A stretch of DNA of 64,000 nt from assembly GCF_042675965.1 (NCBI RefSeq), contig NZ_JBHTKJ010000007.1, positions 62,001 through 126,000 on the forward strand, in the 5' to 3' direction. The translations under genes were made by a program, and so were the position numbers. The first letter of the stretch is position 1. Each line of letters begins with the position of its first letter. A model generated the notes under the pieces. It was not told the DNA's origin. It saw nothing but the letters and a program-made list of their open reading frames with translations, and did no database searches. This document shows, one piece after another, positions 1 to 8,617 of the stretch. Source of the DNA: Virgibacillus_R byunsanensis. Lineage in GTDB: Bacteria; Bacillota; Bacilli; Bacillales; Amphibacillaceae.

Positions 1-2
1 AC

Positions 3-38
3 GCAGAAGCATTCATGCTACTAAAGGAAGTGTATTAA
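3..38 (+). CDS. C-terminal end of a gene cut by the window edge
   Basis: The first bases read in frame as AEAFMLLKEVY followed by TAA. That stop overlaps the ATG of the legionaminate synthase gene by one base (TAATG), as expected for a translationally coupled operon. The fragment is too short to identify. In nonulosonate clusters the gene in this place is often the hydrolysing UDP-sugar 2-epimerase (NeuC/LegG), but that is inference from order only. Confidence 0.5.
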   Translation, partial: AEAFMLLKEVY

Positions 39-1108
39 TGGGAAATATAAAAATTATAGCAGAAGCAGGAGTTAACCACAATGGATCCATAAAGACGGCC
101 TATGAATTAATTGATGCAGCACATAATGCTGGAGCAGACATCGTTAAGTTTCAAACTTACCGTACGGAGAATTTGGTTACTAGAGAAACTAAACAAGCGA
201 AGTACCAAGTTGAAAATACAAAGAAAACGGAAAGTCAATATGATATGTTAAAAAGACTCGAACTGAGTTATGTTGAATTTGAAGAAATGAAGAATTACTG
301 TGATGAAAAAGGGATAGAGTTTATGTCTACTGGATTTGATCATGAGAGTATTGATTTTTTATTAAATAATTTAAAACAACATACATTCAAAATATCTTCT
401 GGAGATTTAACTAATGCACCACTTTTGTTTTATATTGCTTCAAAGAAAGTAAATATTATATTATCAACAGGTATGGCGACTACTGAGGAGATTCATAAAG
501 CTTTAGGTTTTATAGCATATGGTCTGTCGGGACAGAAAGATATGAGTACAAATAAAATAAAAGAGTTTTACTATGAAAAAATTGCTAAAGATCTTTTGAA
601 TGAGTATGTCACAGTGTTGCACTGCACTACTGAGTATCCTACTCCAGTTTCAGATGTAAATTTGAATACTCTAGATTATCTAAAGAAAGAATTGCAACTT
701 CCTATTGGATTTTCTGATCACACAGAGGGAATACTGTTTCCTATTGTAGCTGCAGGTAAAGAAATTAAAGTGATTGAAAAGCATTTCACTTTAGATAAGA
801 ATATGCCTGGGCCTGATCACAAAGCATCATTAGATCCTAGTGAACTACAAGAAATGGTTGCGAATATTAGATTAGTTGAACAAGGTTTAGGTTATAAAGA
901 TAAAGTAGTTTCTTCAATCGAACTGGAAAATCGTAATGTTGTAAGAAAAAGTATTGTTGCATCTGAAAGAATAAAAAAAGGTGAACGATTTTCTTTTGAA
1001 AATATAGCTGTAAAACGCGCTGGACTTGGTATCTCTCCCTTTCAATTTTGGGATTACATTGGTAAAAAAGCGGACAGAAATTATTTAAAAGATGAGTTGG
1101 TTAAATGA
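38..1108 (+). CDS. legI: N,N'-diacetyllegionaminate synthase (NeuB/LegI family)
   Basis: Cytosolic synthase that condenses phosphoenolpyruvate with a six-carbon diacetamido sugar to give a nine-carbon nonulosonic acid. The 356 residues show the NeuB TIM-barrel from the N-terminus (IIAEAGVNHNG, VKFQTY, EKHFTLDKNMPGPDHKASL) and a C-terminal SAF/antifreeze-like domain from about residue 290 (RKSIVASERIKKGE). The length is normal. The ATG overlaps the previous stop, and the stop overlaps the next gene by 4 bases. Legionaminate is preferred over sialate because the neighbours include a CBS-nucleotidyltransferase of PtmE type, which belongs to the GDP-sugar route to legionaminic acid. A sialate or pseudaminate synthase cannot be excluded by eye. 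Confidence 0.85.
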   Translation: MGNIKIIAEAGVNHNGSIKTAYELIDAAHNAGADIVKFQTYRTENLVTRETKQAKYQVENTKKTESQYDMLKRLELSYVEFEEMKNYCDEKGIEFMSTGFDHESIDFLLNNLKQHTFKISSGDLTNAPLLFYIASKKVNIILSTGMATTEEIHKALGFIAYGLSGQKDMSTNKIKEFYYEKIAKDLLNEYVTVLHCTTEYPTPVSDVNLNTLDYLKKELQLPIGFSDHTEGILFPIVAAGKEIKVIEKHFTLDKNMPGPDHKASLDPSELQEMVANIRLVEQGLGYKDKVVSSIELENRNVVRKSIVASERIKKGERFSFENIAVKRAGLGISPFQFWDYIGKKADRNYLKDELVK

Positions 1109-1725
1109 AGCCAGTGATTCTATTAGGTCTAGGTGGTAATGCAAAAGTGTTAATTGACATACTGGAACTTGGTAATTATGAAATTAAGGGCTATACTGCA
1201 TCTTCAGAGCAAGAAAATCCATATGATATTCCTTACTTAGGGGATGATAGCCTTGTACTCAATTATGACGAAAAGGAATTCATGTTAGTAAATACGATCG
1301 GTTCTGTATCTGATATGAAATTAAGAAAAAAAATCTATGACAGTTTTAAATCGAAAGGTTATTCATTTGCTACATTAGTTCACCCAAATGCCTATGTTTC
1401 GGCTAGGGCAACGATTAATGAAGGTGTGCAGGTTATGGCTGGTGTTGTGGTACAACCTTTTGCTACTATAGGTGAGAATTCAATAATTAACACGAACGCC
1501 GTTGTGGATCATGATTCTTTAGTAAGGGAAAATTGTCATATTGCCCCGGGAGTAACGATATCAGGTGGTGTAAAAATTGGCACGTGCACACATATTGGTA
1601 CGGGCGCTTCGGTTATTCAAAACATAGAGATAGAAAATAATGTAATAGTAGGTGCAGGTTCTGTTATTATTGAAAATGTCAGGGGAAATAAAAAAGTGAT
1701 TGGAGTACCAGCCAAGGAGGTTTGA
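1105..1725 (+). CDS. Sugar O/N-acyltransferase, NeuD/LegH/PglD type
   Basis: A 206-residue acetyltransferase. The N-terminal half is a Rossmann-like PglD/NeuD nucleotide-sugar binding fold (VILLGLGGNAKVLIDIL). The C-terminal half is a left-handed beta-helix of hexapeptide repeats (roughly residues 95-195: HPNAYVSARATI, GVVVQPFATIGENSIINT, VDHDSLV, HIAPGVTISGGVKIG) with a conserved catalytic-type histidine in VDHD. In legionaminate pathways LegH N-acetylates the 4-amino sugar; in sialate clusters NeuD O-acetylates the acid. Its place between synthase and nucleotidyltransferase fits either. It overlaps legI by 4 bases, so the two are co-translated. Confidence 0.8.
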   Translation: MKPVILLGLGGNAKVLIDILELGNYEIKGYTASSEQENPYDIPYLGDDSLVLNYDEKEFMLVNTIGSVSDMKLRKKIYDSFKSKGYSFATLVHPNAYVSARATINEGVQVMAGVVVQPFATIGENSIINTNAVVDHDSLVRENCHIAPGVTISGGVKIGTCTHIGTGASVIQNIEIENNVIVGAGSVIIENVRGNKKVIGVPAKEV

Positions 1726-1727
1726 AA

Positions 1728-2777
1728 ATGAAGAAGTGGGAAATGGCTTTAGTTGGGCCAGATCAGTCAATATATGATGTGATGAAGATAATTGATAAAA
1801 GTGCTACGCAGATTGCATTGGTGGTAGATGAAAAAGAAAAGTTATTGGGTACAGTTACTGACGGTGATATTAGAAGGGGTTTATTAAGCAAAATCCCATT
1901 AGACTCCTCAATTAAAGAAGTGATGAATTCAGAACCGAAGACAATTACAAAAAGCACAAAAGAAAGTCAAATTTATAAACTTCTCGTAAATAAGGGGTTA
2001 AAATTTCTCCCTATTGTAACTGAGGATAATGAATTGATTGATGTGAAAACACTTGAAGATATAAACCCTGTGAAAGAACGAAAAAACCCTGTAGTGTTGA
2101 TGGCTGGGGGTCTTGGAACTAGATTGTTGCCACTTACAGAGGATACGCCGAAGCCATTGCTTAAAGTAGGGGATAAACCGATATTAGAAACGATTATTGA
2201 AAATTTTATTTCTCATAATTTCAATAACTTTTATATATCGGTAAATTACCAAGCTGAAAAAATCAAAGACTACTTTGGCGATGGTAAAGAGTGGGGTTGT
2301 ACTATTCAATATATTGAAGAGTCAAAAAGGCTTGGAACTGCAGGAGCATTATCCCTGGTTCCTAAAGTACACAATGAGCCCATGATTGTTATGAATGGAG
2401 ATCTCTTAACAAAAGCTAACTTTAGCAAGTTAATAGATTTCCATGAAGAATACGGAGCCACTGCAACAATGTGTGTTCGTGAGTATCAAGAAACAATTCC
2501 ATATGGAGTGATTCAATCTAAAAACCATAAGTTTTTAGGTGTGGAGGAAAAACCTACATTTAGATATCTAGTAAATGCGGGAGTCTATGTGTTGAATCCA
2601 GAGGCGATGCAGTATATCCCAGATAATGAGTTTTATGACATGCCTACATTGTTTGGAAAACTAAATGAAATAGAAAAGGAAACATGTATCTTTCCAATTC
2701 ATGAATATTGGTTGGACATTGGTCGGTTAAAAGACTACGAAAAAGCTAACGGGGAGTTTTCGGAGGTATTTAAATGA
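1728..2777 (+). CDS. CBS-domain sugar-1-phosphate nucleotidyltransferase (PtmE-like)
   Basis: About 349 residues. Two CBS motifs occupy residues 1-115 (SIYDVMKIIDKSATQIALVV; VTDGDIRRGLL; SSIKEVMN), followed by an NTP-transferase domain with the signature VVLMAGGLGTRLLPLTEDTP, the metal site MNGDLL, and YWLDIGRLKDYEKA at the end. This architecture is that of PtmE, the GTP:glucosamine-1-phosphate guanylyltransferase that starts the legionaminic-acid route in Campylobacter, and of related heptose-phosphate guanylyltransferases. The ATG at 1728 is chosen over an in-frame TTG at 1722 because AAGGAGG lies at 1714-1720 with 7-base spacing. GTP use is inferred from the family. Confidence 0.8.
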   Translation: MKKWEMALVGPDQSIYDVMKIIDKSATQIALVVDEKEKLLGTVTDGDIRRGLLSKIPLDSSIKEVMNSEPKTITKSTKESQIYKLLVNKGLKFLPIVTEDNELIDVKTLEDINPVKERKNPVVLMAGGLGTRLLPLTEDTPKPLLKVGDKPILETIIENFISHNFNNFYISVNYQAEKIKDYFGDGKEWGCTIQYIEESKRLGTAGALSLVPKVHNEPMIVMNGDLLTKANFSKLIDFHEEYGATATMCVREYQETIPYGVIQSKNHKFLGVEEKPTFRYLVNAGVYVLNPEAMQYIPDNEFYDMPTLFGKLNEIEKETCIFPIHEYWLDIGRLKDYEKANGEFSEVFK

Positions 2778-3472
2778 TTGAGTCAAATAAAATACTAGCT
2801 ATTATACCTGCAAGAGGTGGATCAAAAGGTATACCGAAAAAAAACATTAAACAAATTGCAGGAAAACCTCTTATAGCGTGGACCATTGAGGAAGCATTGA
2901 AGTCAAAGTATATTGACCGTTTGGTAGTATCTACAGAGGATGAAGAAATTGCATCAATTTCTAAAAGCTTTGGTGCTGAAGTTCCTTTTTTACGTCCAGA
3001 TACCTTGTCAAAAGATACAACACCTGGTATAGAGCCAATTTTACATGCAATTGAGAATTTGCCTGGGTTTGACTATGTATTGATGTTGCAACCAACATCC
3101 CCGCTAAGAACAGTAGAAGATGTGGATGGGATTATCGAATGGATGATCGAAAAAGAATATCAAACTGCTGTTTCTATCTGTTTATCCGATAAAACGCCCT
3201 CCTGGATGTTTCAGTTAACAAATGATAGCAATCTAGAATCGGTCGTACAAGAAGAAGTAACAGTTAGGCGACAAGAGAGCAAAAATGTATATGCTTTGAA
3301 TGGTGCCCTATATCTTATTAGTTCAAAAGAATTAAGTGAATTCAAGAGTTTTTTTACAAATAATACCAAAGGCTATGTCATGCCTAAAGAACGGTCTTTT
3401 GACATTGATGATTTAGTGGACTTTCAAATCTGCGAAAATTTTCTTGAACTTAAGACAGGTATCAGATATTAA
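2774..3472 (+). CDS. CMP-nonulosonate cytidylyltransferase (NeuA/LegF family)
   Basis: A 232-residue CMP-sialate-synthetase-type enzyme that activates the nonulosonic acid with CTP for transfer to glycans. Signature motifs are visible: AIIPARGGSKGIPKKNIK at the N-terminus (P-loop-like CTP site), VVSTEDEEIA, MLQPTSPLRTVEDVD, and a C-terminal RSFDIDDLVDFQICE with the metal-binding aspartates. The length is typical. It overlaps ptmE by 4 bases and is the last intact gene of the operon. The CMP-sugar it would make needs a flippase and transferases, which are broken or absent immediately downstream. Confidence 0.85.
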   Translation: MIESNKILAIIPARGGSKGIPKKNIKQIAGKPLIAWTIEEALKSKYIDRLVVSTEDEEIASISKSFGAEVPFLRPDTLSKDTTPGIEPILHAIENLPGFDYVLMLQPTSPLRTVEDVDGIIEWMIEKEYQTAVSICLSDKTPSWMFQLTNDSNLESVVQEEVTVRRQESKNVYALNGALYLISSKELSEFKSFFTNNTKGYVMPKERSFDIDDLVDFQICENFLELKTGIRY

Positions 3473-3540
3473 CTTCTTATTAGACAAAGGTTTAAATTGT
3501 TTGTTGATTTAGTGATAGATGTAGAGAACTCATCAGGAAA

Positions 3541-3984
3541 GTGAAGTTGAATGTTATGTTAAAGAAATTTAGAAACAATTTATTTCTGAAGTATTCCATA
3601 TTATATACGGTTGGAGGTATGATGACGCCAATGATTGGTTTAATCATGCTTCCAATTTATACTGGTTATTTGACTCCAGCAGAATACGGAATTATGACAG
3701 TTCTAACACTTGTGGGTATGTTGCAACTTTTCCTATTACTTTCTTTGCATGGCGCAGTCACGCGTTTCTTTTATGATTTCTTGGATAAACCTTAAAAACA
3801 AAAAGAATATTTGGGGTCTATATTCGTATTTGTCTTAATACTTTCTACTGTTGTAGCTACTGCTTTATTGTTGTTTATTAATTCGATGGGTTCTATACTT
3901 TTTGAAAATATCCCAATTAAACCATTTTATTTTTATCTAATTGGATTATCGTGGTTATCAGCTCTATTAGAACTACTGAGTATT
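3541..3984 (+). pseudogene. Polysaccharide flippase (Wzx/MATE-like), N-terminal remnant
   Basis: An oligosaccharide-flippase N-terminus with the usual opening (GGMMTPMIGLIMLPIYTGYL, PAEYGIMTVL) and about four membrane segments. There is an in-frame TAA at 3793-3795; the same frame continues (YLGSIFVFVLILSTVVATAL, SWLSALLELL). Homology ends at about 3984, where the terminal repeats of an IS21-type element begin. The remaining three quarters of the gene are not found on the far side of the element, so a deletion accompanied or followed the insertion. Confidence 0.75.
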
Positions 3985-4072
3985 GCGGACAGATTGAGCC
4001 AGCTGTGCGAAGTTTTGAGCCACCATTTGCGGACAATAGAGCCAGTGAGTGCGGAAGAGAGAGCCACCTTAT
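3985..4072. repeat. Four 22-bp terminal repeats of the IS21 element
   Basis: The motif GCGGAC..(T)TGAGCCA starts at 3985, 4007, 4029 and 4051, an exact 22-bp spacing. The four copies read GCGGACAGATTGAGCCA, GCGAAGTTTTGAGCCA, GCGGACAATAGAGCCA and GCGGAAGAGAGAGCCA. IS21 elements carry such multiple end repeats as transposase binding sites. Confidence 0.85.
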
Positions 4073-4090
4073 ACTCGTAAAGGAGAAATT

Positions 4091-4134
4091 AATAACGAGC
4101 CATTGGACACATTCCAATGGCTCGTTATTTTATT
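4091..4134. terminator. Strong hairpin at the istB end of the IS
   Basis: The arm AATAACGAGCCATTGGA (4091-4107) and its exact complement (4113-4129) form a 17-bp stem with a 5-base loop, followed by a T-rich run on the plus strand and an A/T-rich flank on the other. It would end the istAB transcript and block read-through from the host gene. Confidence 0.75.
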
Positions 4135-4161
4135 TGAATCTTTTATCCTCTAACTGTTCTT

Positions 4162-4329
4162 TTATAATTTCAAGAGCCAAAGGATAAGTTCATCAAAGTC
4201 TAAATCCTCTTCCTCGTTGTAGATGCATGGCGGTAATAGTGTAACTGCTATTTCCATCATCACTTCATCAGGTAAATAATTATGGAAAAAGTACTTCGCT
4301 ATGCGATTTTCAACATCTTCAGGAATCAT
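4162..4329 (-). CDS. Small acidic ORF coupled to istB in the IS21 element
   Basis: A 55-residue reading frame starts MIPEDVENRIAKYFFHNY and ends DFDELILWLLKL. Its ATG overlaps the istB stop (ATGA, 4326-4329), the classic arrangement for translational coupling. It is acidic and has no motif I recognise. It has kept an open frame while istA and istB have not. It may be an accessory ORF of this IS group. Confidence 0.45.
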   Translation of the reverse strand: MIPEDVENRIAKYFFHNYLPDEVMMEIAVTLLPPCIYNEEEDLDFDELILWLLKL

Positions 4330-5136
4330 TTCATTACTCCCAACCCATGACGTTCTCTCATTGAAACTTCACCATCTACTAGGATCTTATGGAAATCATG
4401 AACAATCCGATCAAGAATCGCATCAGCTACTTGTGCCTGTCCTAGCTTTGAGTGCCAACCTTCTGGAGAAAATTGTGAACAGAAAATAGTCGAGGCTCTT
4501 TTTAATCTCGTCTCAATGATTTCCAACACATGAAGTACATGTTCCTCTGAAAGCTCGGTTAATAACCATTCATCAAGTATCAATAAGTCGATCTTCTTAT
4601 ACTTTTGAATGATCTTACGGAAACTACCTACCATCGGCTTCATACTTTGCTACAGCTAATTCATCTAGTAATTCTGGTAATCTGATATATTTTACATTGT
4701 AAAATTGCTGGCAGGCATGAACCCCAAAGGCGTTCGATATCCATGTCTTTCCGTTTCCTGATGCACCCATTAATATAATATTATGGTGATTTTGAATGTA
4801 GTTTCCTGTTGCTAACTCTAGAATTAAGTTCTTATCTAGATTGCGATCAGGATGATATTCTATATCTTCTATAGCTGCTGTTGGCTCATTAAATGTTCCT
4901 TGTTTAATTAGTCGTTCGAGTTTATTAGATTTACGACGATCATACTCATAATCTACCAAAAGGTTGAAACGATCATCAAAATCCATGCCTTGATATTGGT
5001 TATTTTCCCCTTGTTGCTGATATAATTCTGCCATTGCGCCCATTTTCATTTCAGTTAACTTACGTAACGTTTCTGATTCATCATTTTTTATTCCCTCCAA
5101 AGTATTTAGCTCCACGTAAAAATCCATATTCTTCAT
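4326..5136 (-). pseudogene. istB: istB, IS21 helper ATPase, frameshifted
   Basis: A DnaA/IstB-type AAA+ ATP-binding protein that assists IstA. The start at 5136 gives MKNMDFYVELNTLEGIKN. Walker A is MGASGNGKTW (about residue 115) and Walker B is LLILDEWLL. The frame breaks near 4630, between KYEADG and SFRKIIQKYKKIDLLILDEW, which should be continuous. The remaining C-terminus is normal (RERHG). An in-frame extension to 5199 lies inside the istA tail and is not the likely start. Confidence 0.8.
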
Positions 5137-5696
5137 TGTTCGTTTGGTCGCTGTTTTTATCTGTTTTTTGTTTTCGTTTCTTGCTTCTGTCCAACACACC
5201 CTTTAATACAGAAACCGTAGGGTTTGTTGATATTTCAAGTAATATTTGTGTTGCTTTTTCTAGTTCTTTTTTAGAGTGTTTTGTCGATAAGTTTCTTAAT
5301 GAGCTAAGGATATTTAGTGCTTTCTTTTCAACATTCATATTCAATATACATGAAACAAAATTGGACCATTGAAGACCCAATAGTCTCTGCCCATTCGCGA
5401 TTATTTTCAGGATTATGTTCAAGGTATAATCGATGATTGTCAGGCATATGTTCAGTGTTGGTAGATAGCTGACCGATCTCACCATTTAATCGTTTATGGG
5501 ATGCAATTCTAGCCTCTTTAAAGTAAACTTCAATTAGATCCGTAGTTAGTCGAACATCGACATGCTGACGGACGTAATCATATGGAACGGAATAATAGAT
5601 ACGTTCAACTTGAACTTTTGCTGATTTCCATTCCGTAAGTTTGTAAAGTGTATGAGGAAGCTGTTGAAGGTAGGATTTCTCTTCTTCCTCATACAC
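5081..5696 (-). pseudogene. istA: istA, IS21 transposase, C-terminal remnant
   Basis: The 3' part of an IS21 transposase in two frames. Residues such as YLQQLPHTLYKLTEWKSAKV and VPYDYVRQHVDVRLTTDLIE (Mu-transposase C-terminal type) lie at 5696-5340. The run NVEKKALNILSSLRNLSTK to RGAKYFGG follows in another frame down to 5081. The DDE catalytic half is absent, so the element cannot move itself. Confidence 0.75.
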
Positions 5697-5703
5697 CTCG
5701 AGG

Positions 5704-5760
5704 GGAAAAGGGGTCAGACCCTCCGGAAAGACAAAGTGTTGATTTGCCCGTGGTGGAAGG
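5704..5760. repeat. REP-like sequence, copy 1
   Basis: A 57-bp stretch beginning GGAAAAGGGGTCAGACCC and ending GTGGTGGAAGG is repeated at 59113-59169 with one mismatch. GGGGTCAGACCC-type palindromes are typical of REP sequences mobilised by RAYT transposases, and RAYT fragments lie at 6092 and 62466. The rest of 5761-6091 shows no gene. Confidence 0.6.
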
Positions 5761-6091
5761 ACAGTTTGTGAGTGCTAGTTCAGATATTGGGGCTGTGATA
5801 TTATCCCTATATACTTAATATGGGTGATATTCTTATGACTAAAGGGTAGGAATTGTACTGGTTTTGTCTGTATAAGATGAACTGTTAGTGTGGAGTTGCT
5901 ATGAAAGATAGTGGCTCTTTTTTAATTTTTTTGTAGAAATGAGCAGGATATGGAGGATTAATGGAGAATATATATTAAATATGTTCAGATGTCTGCTATT
6001 GTTTTGCTCCTTTAACACCACTTCTCTAACTGTCTTCTCCCTACCTGATTTTCATTCTATCCATTTTAATAAACACCAAGGAGGTGTCTTA

Positions 6092-6202
6092 GTGCCAAGG
6101 AAAAAACGGATCTGGTATCCTGGTGCGCGCTATCATATTACGAGTCGGGGTATTCGGAGGACTTCTTTGTTTCATGATGAAGAAGACCGGCTGGAATATT
6201 AG
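6092..6202 (+). pseudogene. RAYT (REP-associated tyrosine transposase), N-terminal stub
   Basis: A GTG start at 6092 behind AAGGAGGTG (6079-6087) opens the typical RAYT N-terminus: PRKKRIWYPGARYHITSRG then RRTSLFHDEEDRLEY. The frame then ends at TAG. The HUH histidine pair and catalytic tyrosine of the Y1 transposase lie in the missing part. Sequence immediately after is comM, so the gene was cut by a recombination or deletion. Confidence 0.7.
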
Positions 6203-7347
6203 ATGGAATGGTGCAGTCGGTGGACGGGCTTCTTCCTAGTGTACTTGCTGGATCAAAACTAGGATTTAAGCATATCTATATTCCTTCTGCATTAGAAATT
6301 CCTTTAACTAGTATACCTGCTCTTACCATTTATCCGATTAATCATCTAAAACAGTGTCTGGACCATTTGGATGGTCAACTTTCCTTGGCATTTGAGGGAC
6401 AGCCACCACCAAAAACTGTTGTCGCAGAAAATGATTCGATGCATGACTTTTCATTTATCATCGGGCAGAGTAGGGCGAAGCGGGCACTAACTATTGCTGC
6501 TAGTGGAGGTCATCACTTGTTTATGTCTGGTCCGCCTGGTTGTGGTAAAACATTACTTGCGGAAACATTTCCAACCATTTTGCCTGCCTTAACAAACGCT
6601 AAGTGTCTATCAACTGACAAGCGCCCAAGCCCCTGCTAGGAATATTCCGCCGTTTCGATCCCCACACCACTCATCCTCTTATGTTTCACTAGTTGGTGGT
6701 GGAAGTAGTCCAAACCCCGGTGAAGCGTCTTTAGCCCACCACGGCGTGCTTTTTCTTGATGAACTACCAAAGACATTAGATATGATTCGCGAGCCATTGG
6801 AAAGTGGTAAGGTTCATATTAGCAGAGCCCAAGGAACAGTTACGTATCCGGCACGGTTTCAATTAATTACGGCAATGAACCCGTGTCCATTGGGTACCAC
6901 GGTGCTAAAAATCGTTATTGCACATGTAGTCCGAAAGAAATTCAGCAGTATAATAACCGCATTTCTGGTCCGCTACTTGATCGGATTGATATCTTTTTGC
7001 CGCTGGTACCAGTTGCAATCGATCGGAATGTTCATGATGGCCCATCATCCTATCAAGTTCGAGCCATTCAGCGCGAGCGTTATGGTAAGGACGTTTTGAA
7101 TGCAACGGCTTCACTCAACACCTTTAAGGAAGTAGGCGGAGTTTCCAAACAACAGATTCAATTGATAGAAAGATGTTCCCAAAAGCAACTATGGAGCAAC
7201 CGCGTCCAAGTAAAATTTTTGCGATTGGCCAGAACAATAGCGGATTTAAACAAAGAAGTGATCGTTACCGAAGAAGCATTATGGGAAGCAATGACCTATC
7301 AAAGGAAGCCTTTGAATAAAGCTTTAGTTCAGAAGCGCTTATTATGA
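6203..7347 (+). pseudogene. comM: comM/yifB, AAA+ helicase-like protein, decayed
   Basis: Clear YifB/ComM (Mg-chelatase-type AAA+) sequence spread over two frames with the N-terminal third missing. Visible motifs are Walker A (FMSGPPGCGKTLLAE), Walker B (GVLFLDELP), SRAQGTVTYPARFQLITAMN, NPCPLG, then RISGPLLDRIDIFLP, and the C-terminal domain (LWSNRVQVKFLRLARTIADL, EALWEAMTYQ) which still ends normally. Frame changes occur near 6600-6640 and at the NPCPLG site near 6895. ComM drives branch migration during natural transformation. Its loss beside comK is notable. Confidence 0.85.
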
Positions 7348-7601
7348 AATAAAGGCTATCATATGGCTTGTAATCAAACTAGCAATCAATTGTCGATTAG
7401 GGATGCATAGAAAGGTGATGAAATAACGTGTATCCAAAGCAAAAGAGGAGTTGCCATGTAGTACTATTGTTATTGTTTTGTTTTAATTTTGTTTCGACTT
7501 GTTTAATTAGTGGGTTCGCACTTTGTTTGGTATTGTAGTTGGACTTATAGATTAGCTTTTCGGTATTGGGTTTTGAGATTGGGATGAGTGAAGATAGATA
7601 A

Positions 7602-8093
7602 TTAGATTGTAAAACGGTGATTCAAAAATGCGGTATATTGAAGAATACAGAAAGCGGTGCGTTGCATTTGTTTTTCTAATAGATAGTAGGATTCATTCAT
7701 GGCTAGTTGCTGTCCATTTTTAAAGCTGAAGATCGATTTGGTATTTTTTTGTGACGTGTGAGTAGGTTTGATAGATTCGATGTGATTGTAGAAGATCCAG
7801 TGACAGTCGAATTTGCTTGGCGAACGGGTGGGAAAGGCGAAGATGTTCTTACTTGGGCTAATGGGAATAGGAACTTTTCGATTCGCGCCGGTTTGATACA
7901 TCACGGCTGTCCGCCTCCCATCATACGCCGCACCACCACTTAAACAAGCGGCCTTGATTAACTGAATTGCTGTTTTATTGACGAATAATGTGCGATTTAC
8001 TTCGTACACAATTGTGTTGTATTCGAAGTGTGATGCTGGTTGTAAAACCATGGTTTGATTGTTGATGTGATAGTTCACTAGGACATCGGTCAA
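7602..8093 (-). CDS. comK: Competence transcription factor ComK (short form)
   Basis: Master regulator of competence genes, binding paired AT boxes. The family core is clear: CLSGGAAYDGRRTAVMYQTG, KVPIPISPSKNIFAFPTRSP, CHWIFYNHI, then a FSNG-like segment and YLLEKQMQRTAF. I place the start at TTG 8093 because AAAAAGGAG lies 9 bases upstream and the core follows directly; an in-frame ATG exists at 8177. The protein is then about 163 residues against about 190 in B. subtilis. The shortfall is at the C-terminus, which stops at NHRFTI and lacks the region that in B. subtilis carries the MecA-binding FMLYPK motif. Function is likely but regulation may differ. Confidence 0.8.
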   Translation of the reverse strand: MTDVLVNYHINNQTMVLQPASHFEYNTIVYEVNRTLFVNKTAIQLIKAACLSGGAAYDGRRTAVMYQTGANRKVPIPISPSKNIFAFPTRSPSKFDCHWIFYNHIESIKPTHTSQKNTKSIFSFKNGQQLAMNESYYLLEKQMQRTAFCILQYTAFLNHRFTI

Positions 8094-8262
8094 TAGAAGA
8101 CACTCCTTTTTGGGGGTTAGAAAGGTAGAGAGCTGTTGGTTGGAATGATTGGTAATGACACGAGAGGCAGGTGACATTTAAATTGGTTGGAAAATGGTTT
8201 GTCTGAGAGAACAACAGAAAAGGACAAATGGTATAGAAGTACTTGTTCAGTTGGATGTTGAT

Positions 8263-8493
8263 TTAGAGTTTCTCGCTAATTTCCTTGTAGATATTATGAA
8301 TATTGATTTCGAGTACTTTCTCTAGCTTGAAAACAGTCGAATTTCTGGGATCTGATACTCCGCGTTCAATTCTTTCAATTGTGCTAGTGTCGATCCCCGC
8401 GTCATCTGCTAGTTTTTCAAGCGTATCACCACGAGCTTCTCGGGCTTCTCGTATGTACTCACCAAATAATCGACAAAATTGTTTATTTCTCAA
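8263..8493 (-). CDS. Small Xre-family HTH regulator
   Basis: A 76-residue protein that is essentially one Cro/CI-type helix-turn-helix (YIREAREARGDTLEKLADDA, GIDTSTIERIERG, FKLEKVLEI). I choose TTG 8493 because GAGAGGGAG lies 6 bases upstream; a longer form from ATG 8517 is possible but has no good ribosome site. It is transcribed towards comK with 169 bp between them. A 16-bp palindrome lies just upstream and is a candidate operator. The target genes are unknown. Confidence 0.75.
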   Translation of the reverse strand: MRNKQFCRLFGEYIREAREARGDTLEKLADDAGIDTSTIERIERGVSDPRNSTVFKLEKVLEINIHNIYKEISEKL

Positions 8494-8543
8494 GACAATC
8501 TCCCTCTCACCATCCATTATCTAATTGAAATGGCTAAACTACC

Positions 8544-8559
8544 ACGGCGTAAACGCCGT
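8544..8559. promoter_or_regulatory. 16-bp palindrome upstream of the Xre gene
   Basis: ACGGCG-TAAA-CGCCGT is a perfect 6-bp inverted repeat, unusually GC-rich for its surroundings, 51-66 bp upstream of the chosen start. It could be the autoregulatory operator of the Xre protein. This is inference from position. Confidence 0.4.
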
Positions 8560-8617
8560 AATTTAGGGAGGGAAATAGAATTTTTTTGAAGCAATCAAGG
8601 GTGTTTTATTGATTAAT

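Larger units (their letters stand above)
3985..5696 (-). mobile_element. Decayed IS21-family element (istA/istB on minus strand)
   Basis: The remnant has the istB end intact, with 22-bp terminal repeats, a terminator hairpin, a small coupled ORF, a frameshifted istB and only the C-terminal part of istA. The istA-proximal end is missing at about 5697, where REP-like sequence begins. It interrupts the flippase gene. The order istA then istB, with a slight gene overlap, is that of IS21. Confidence 0.8.
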
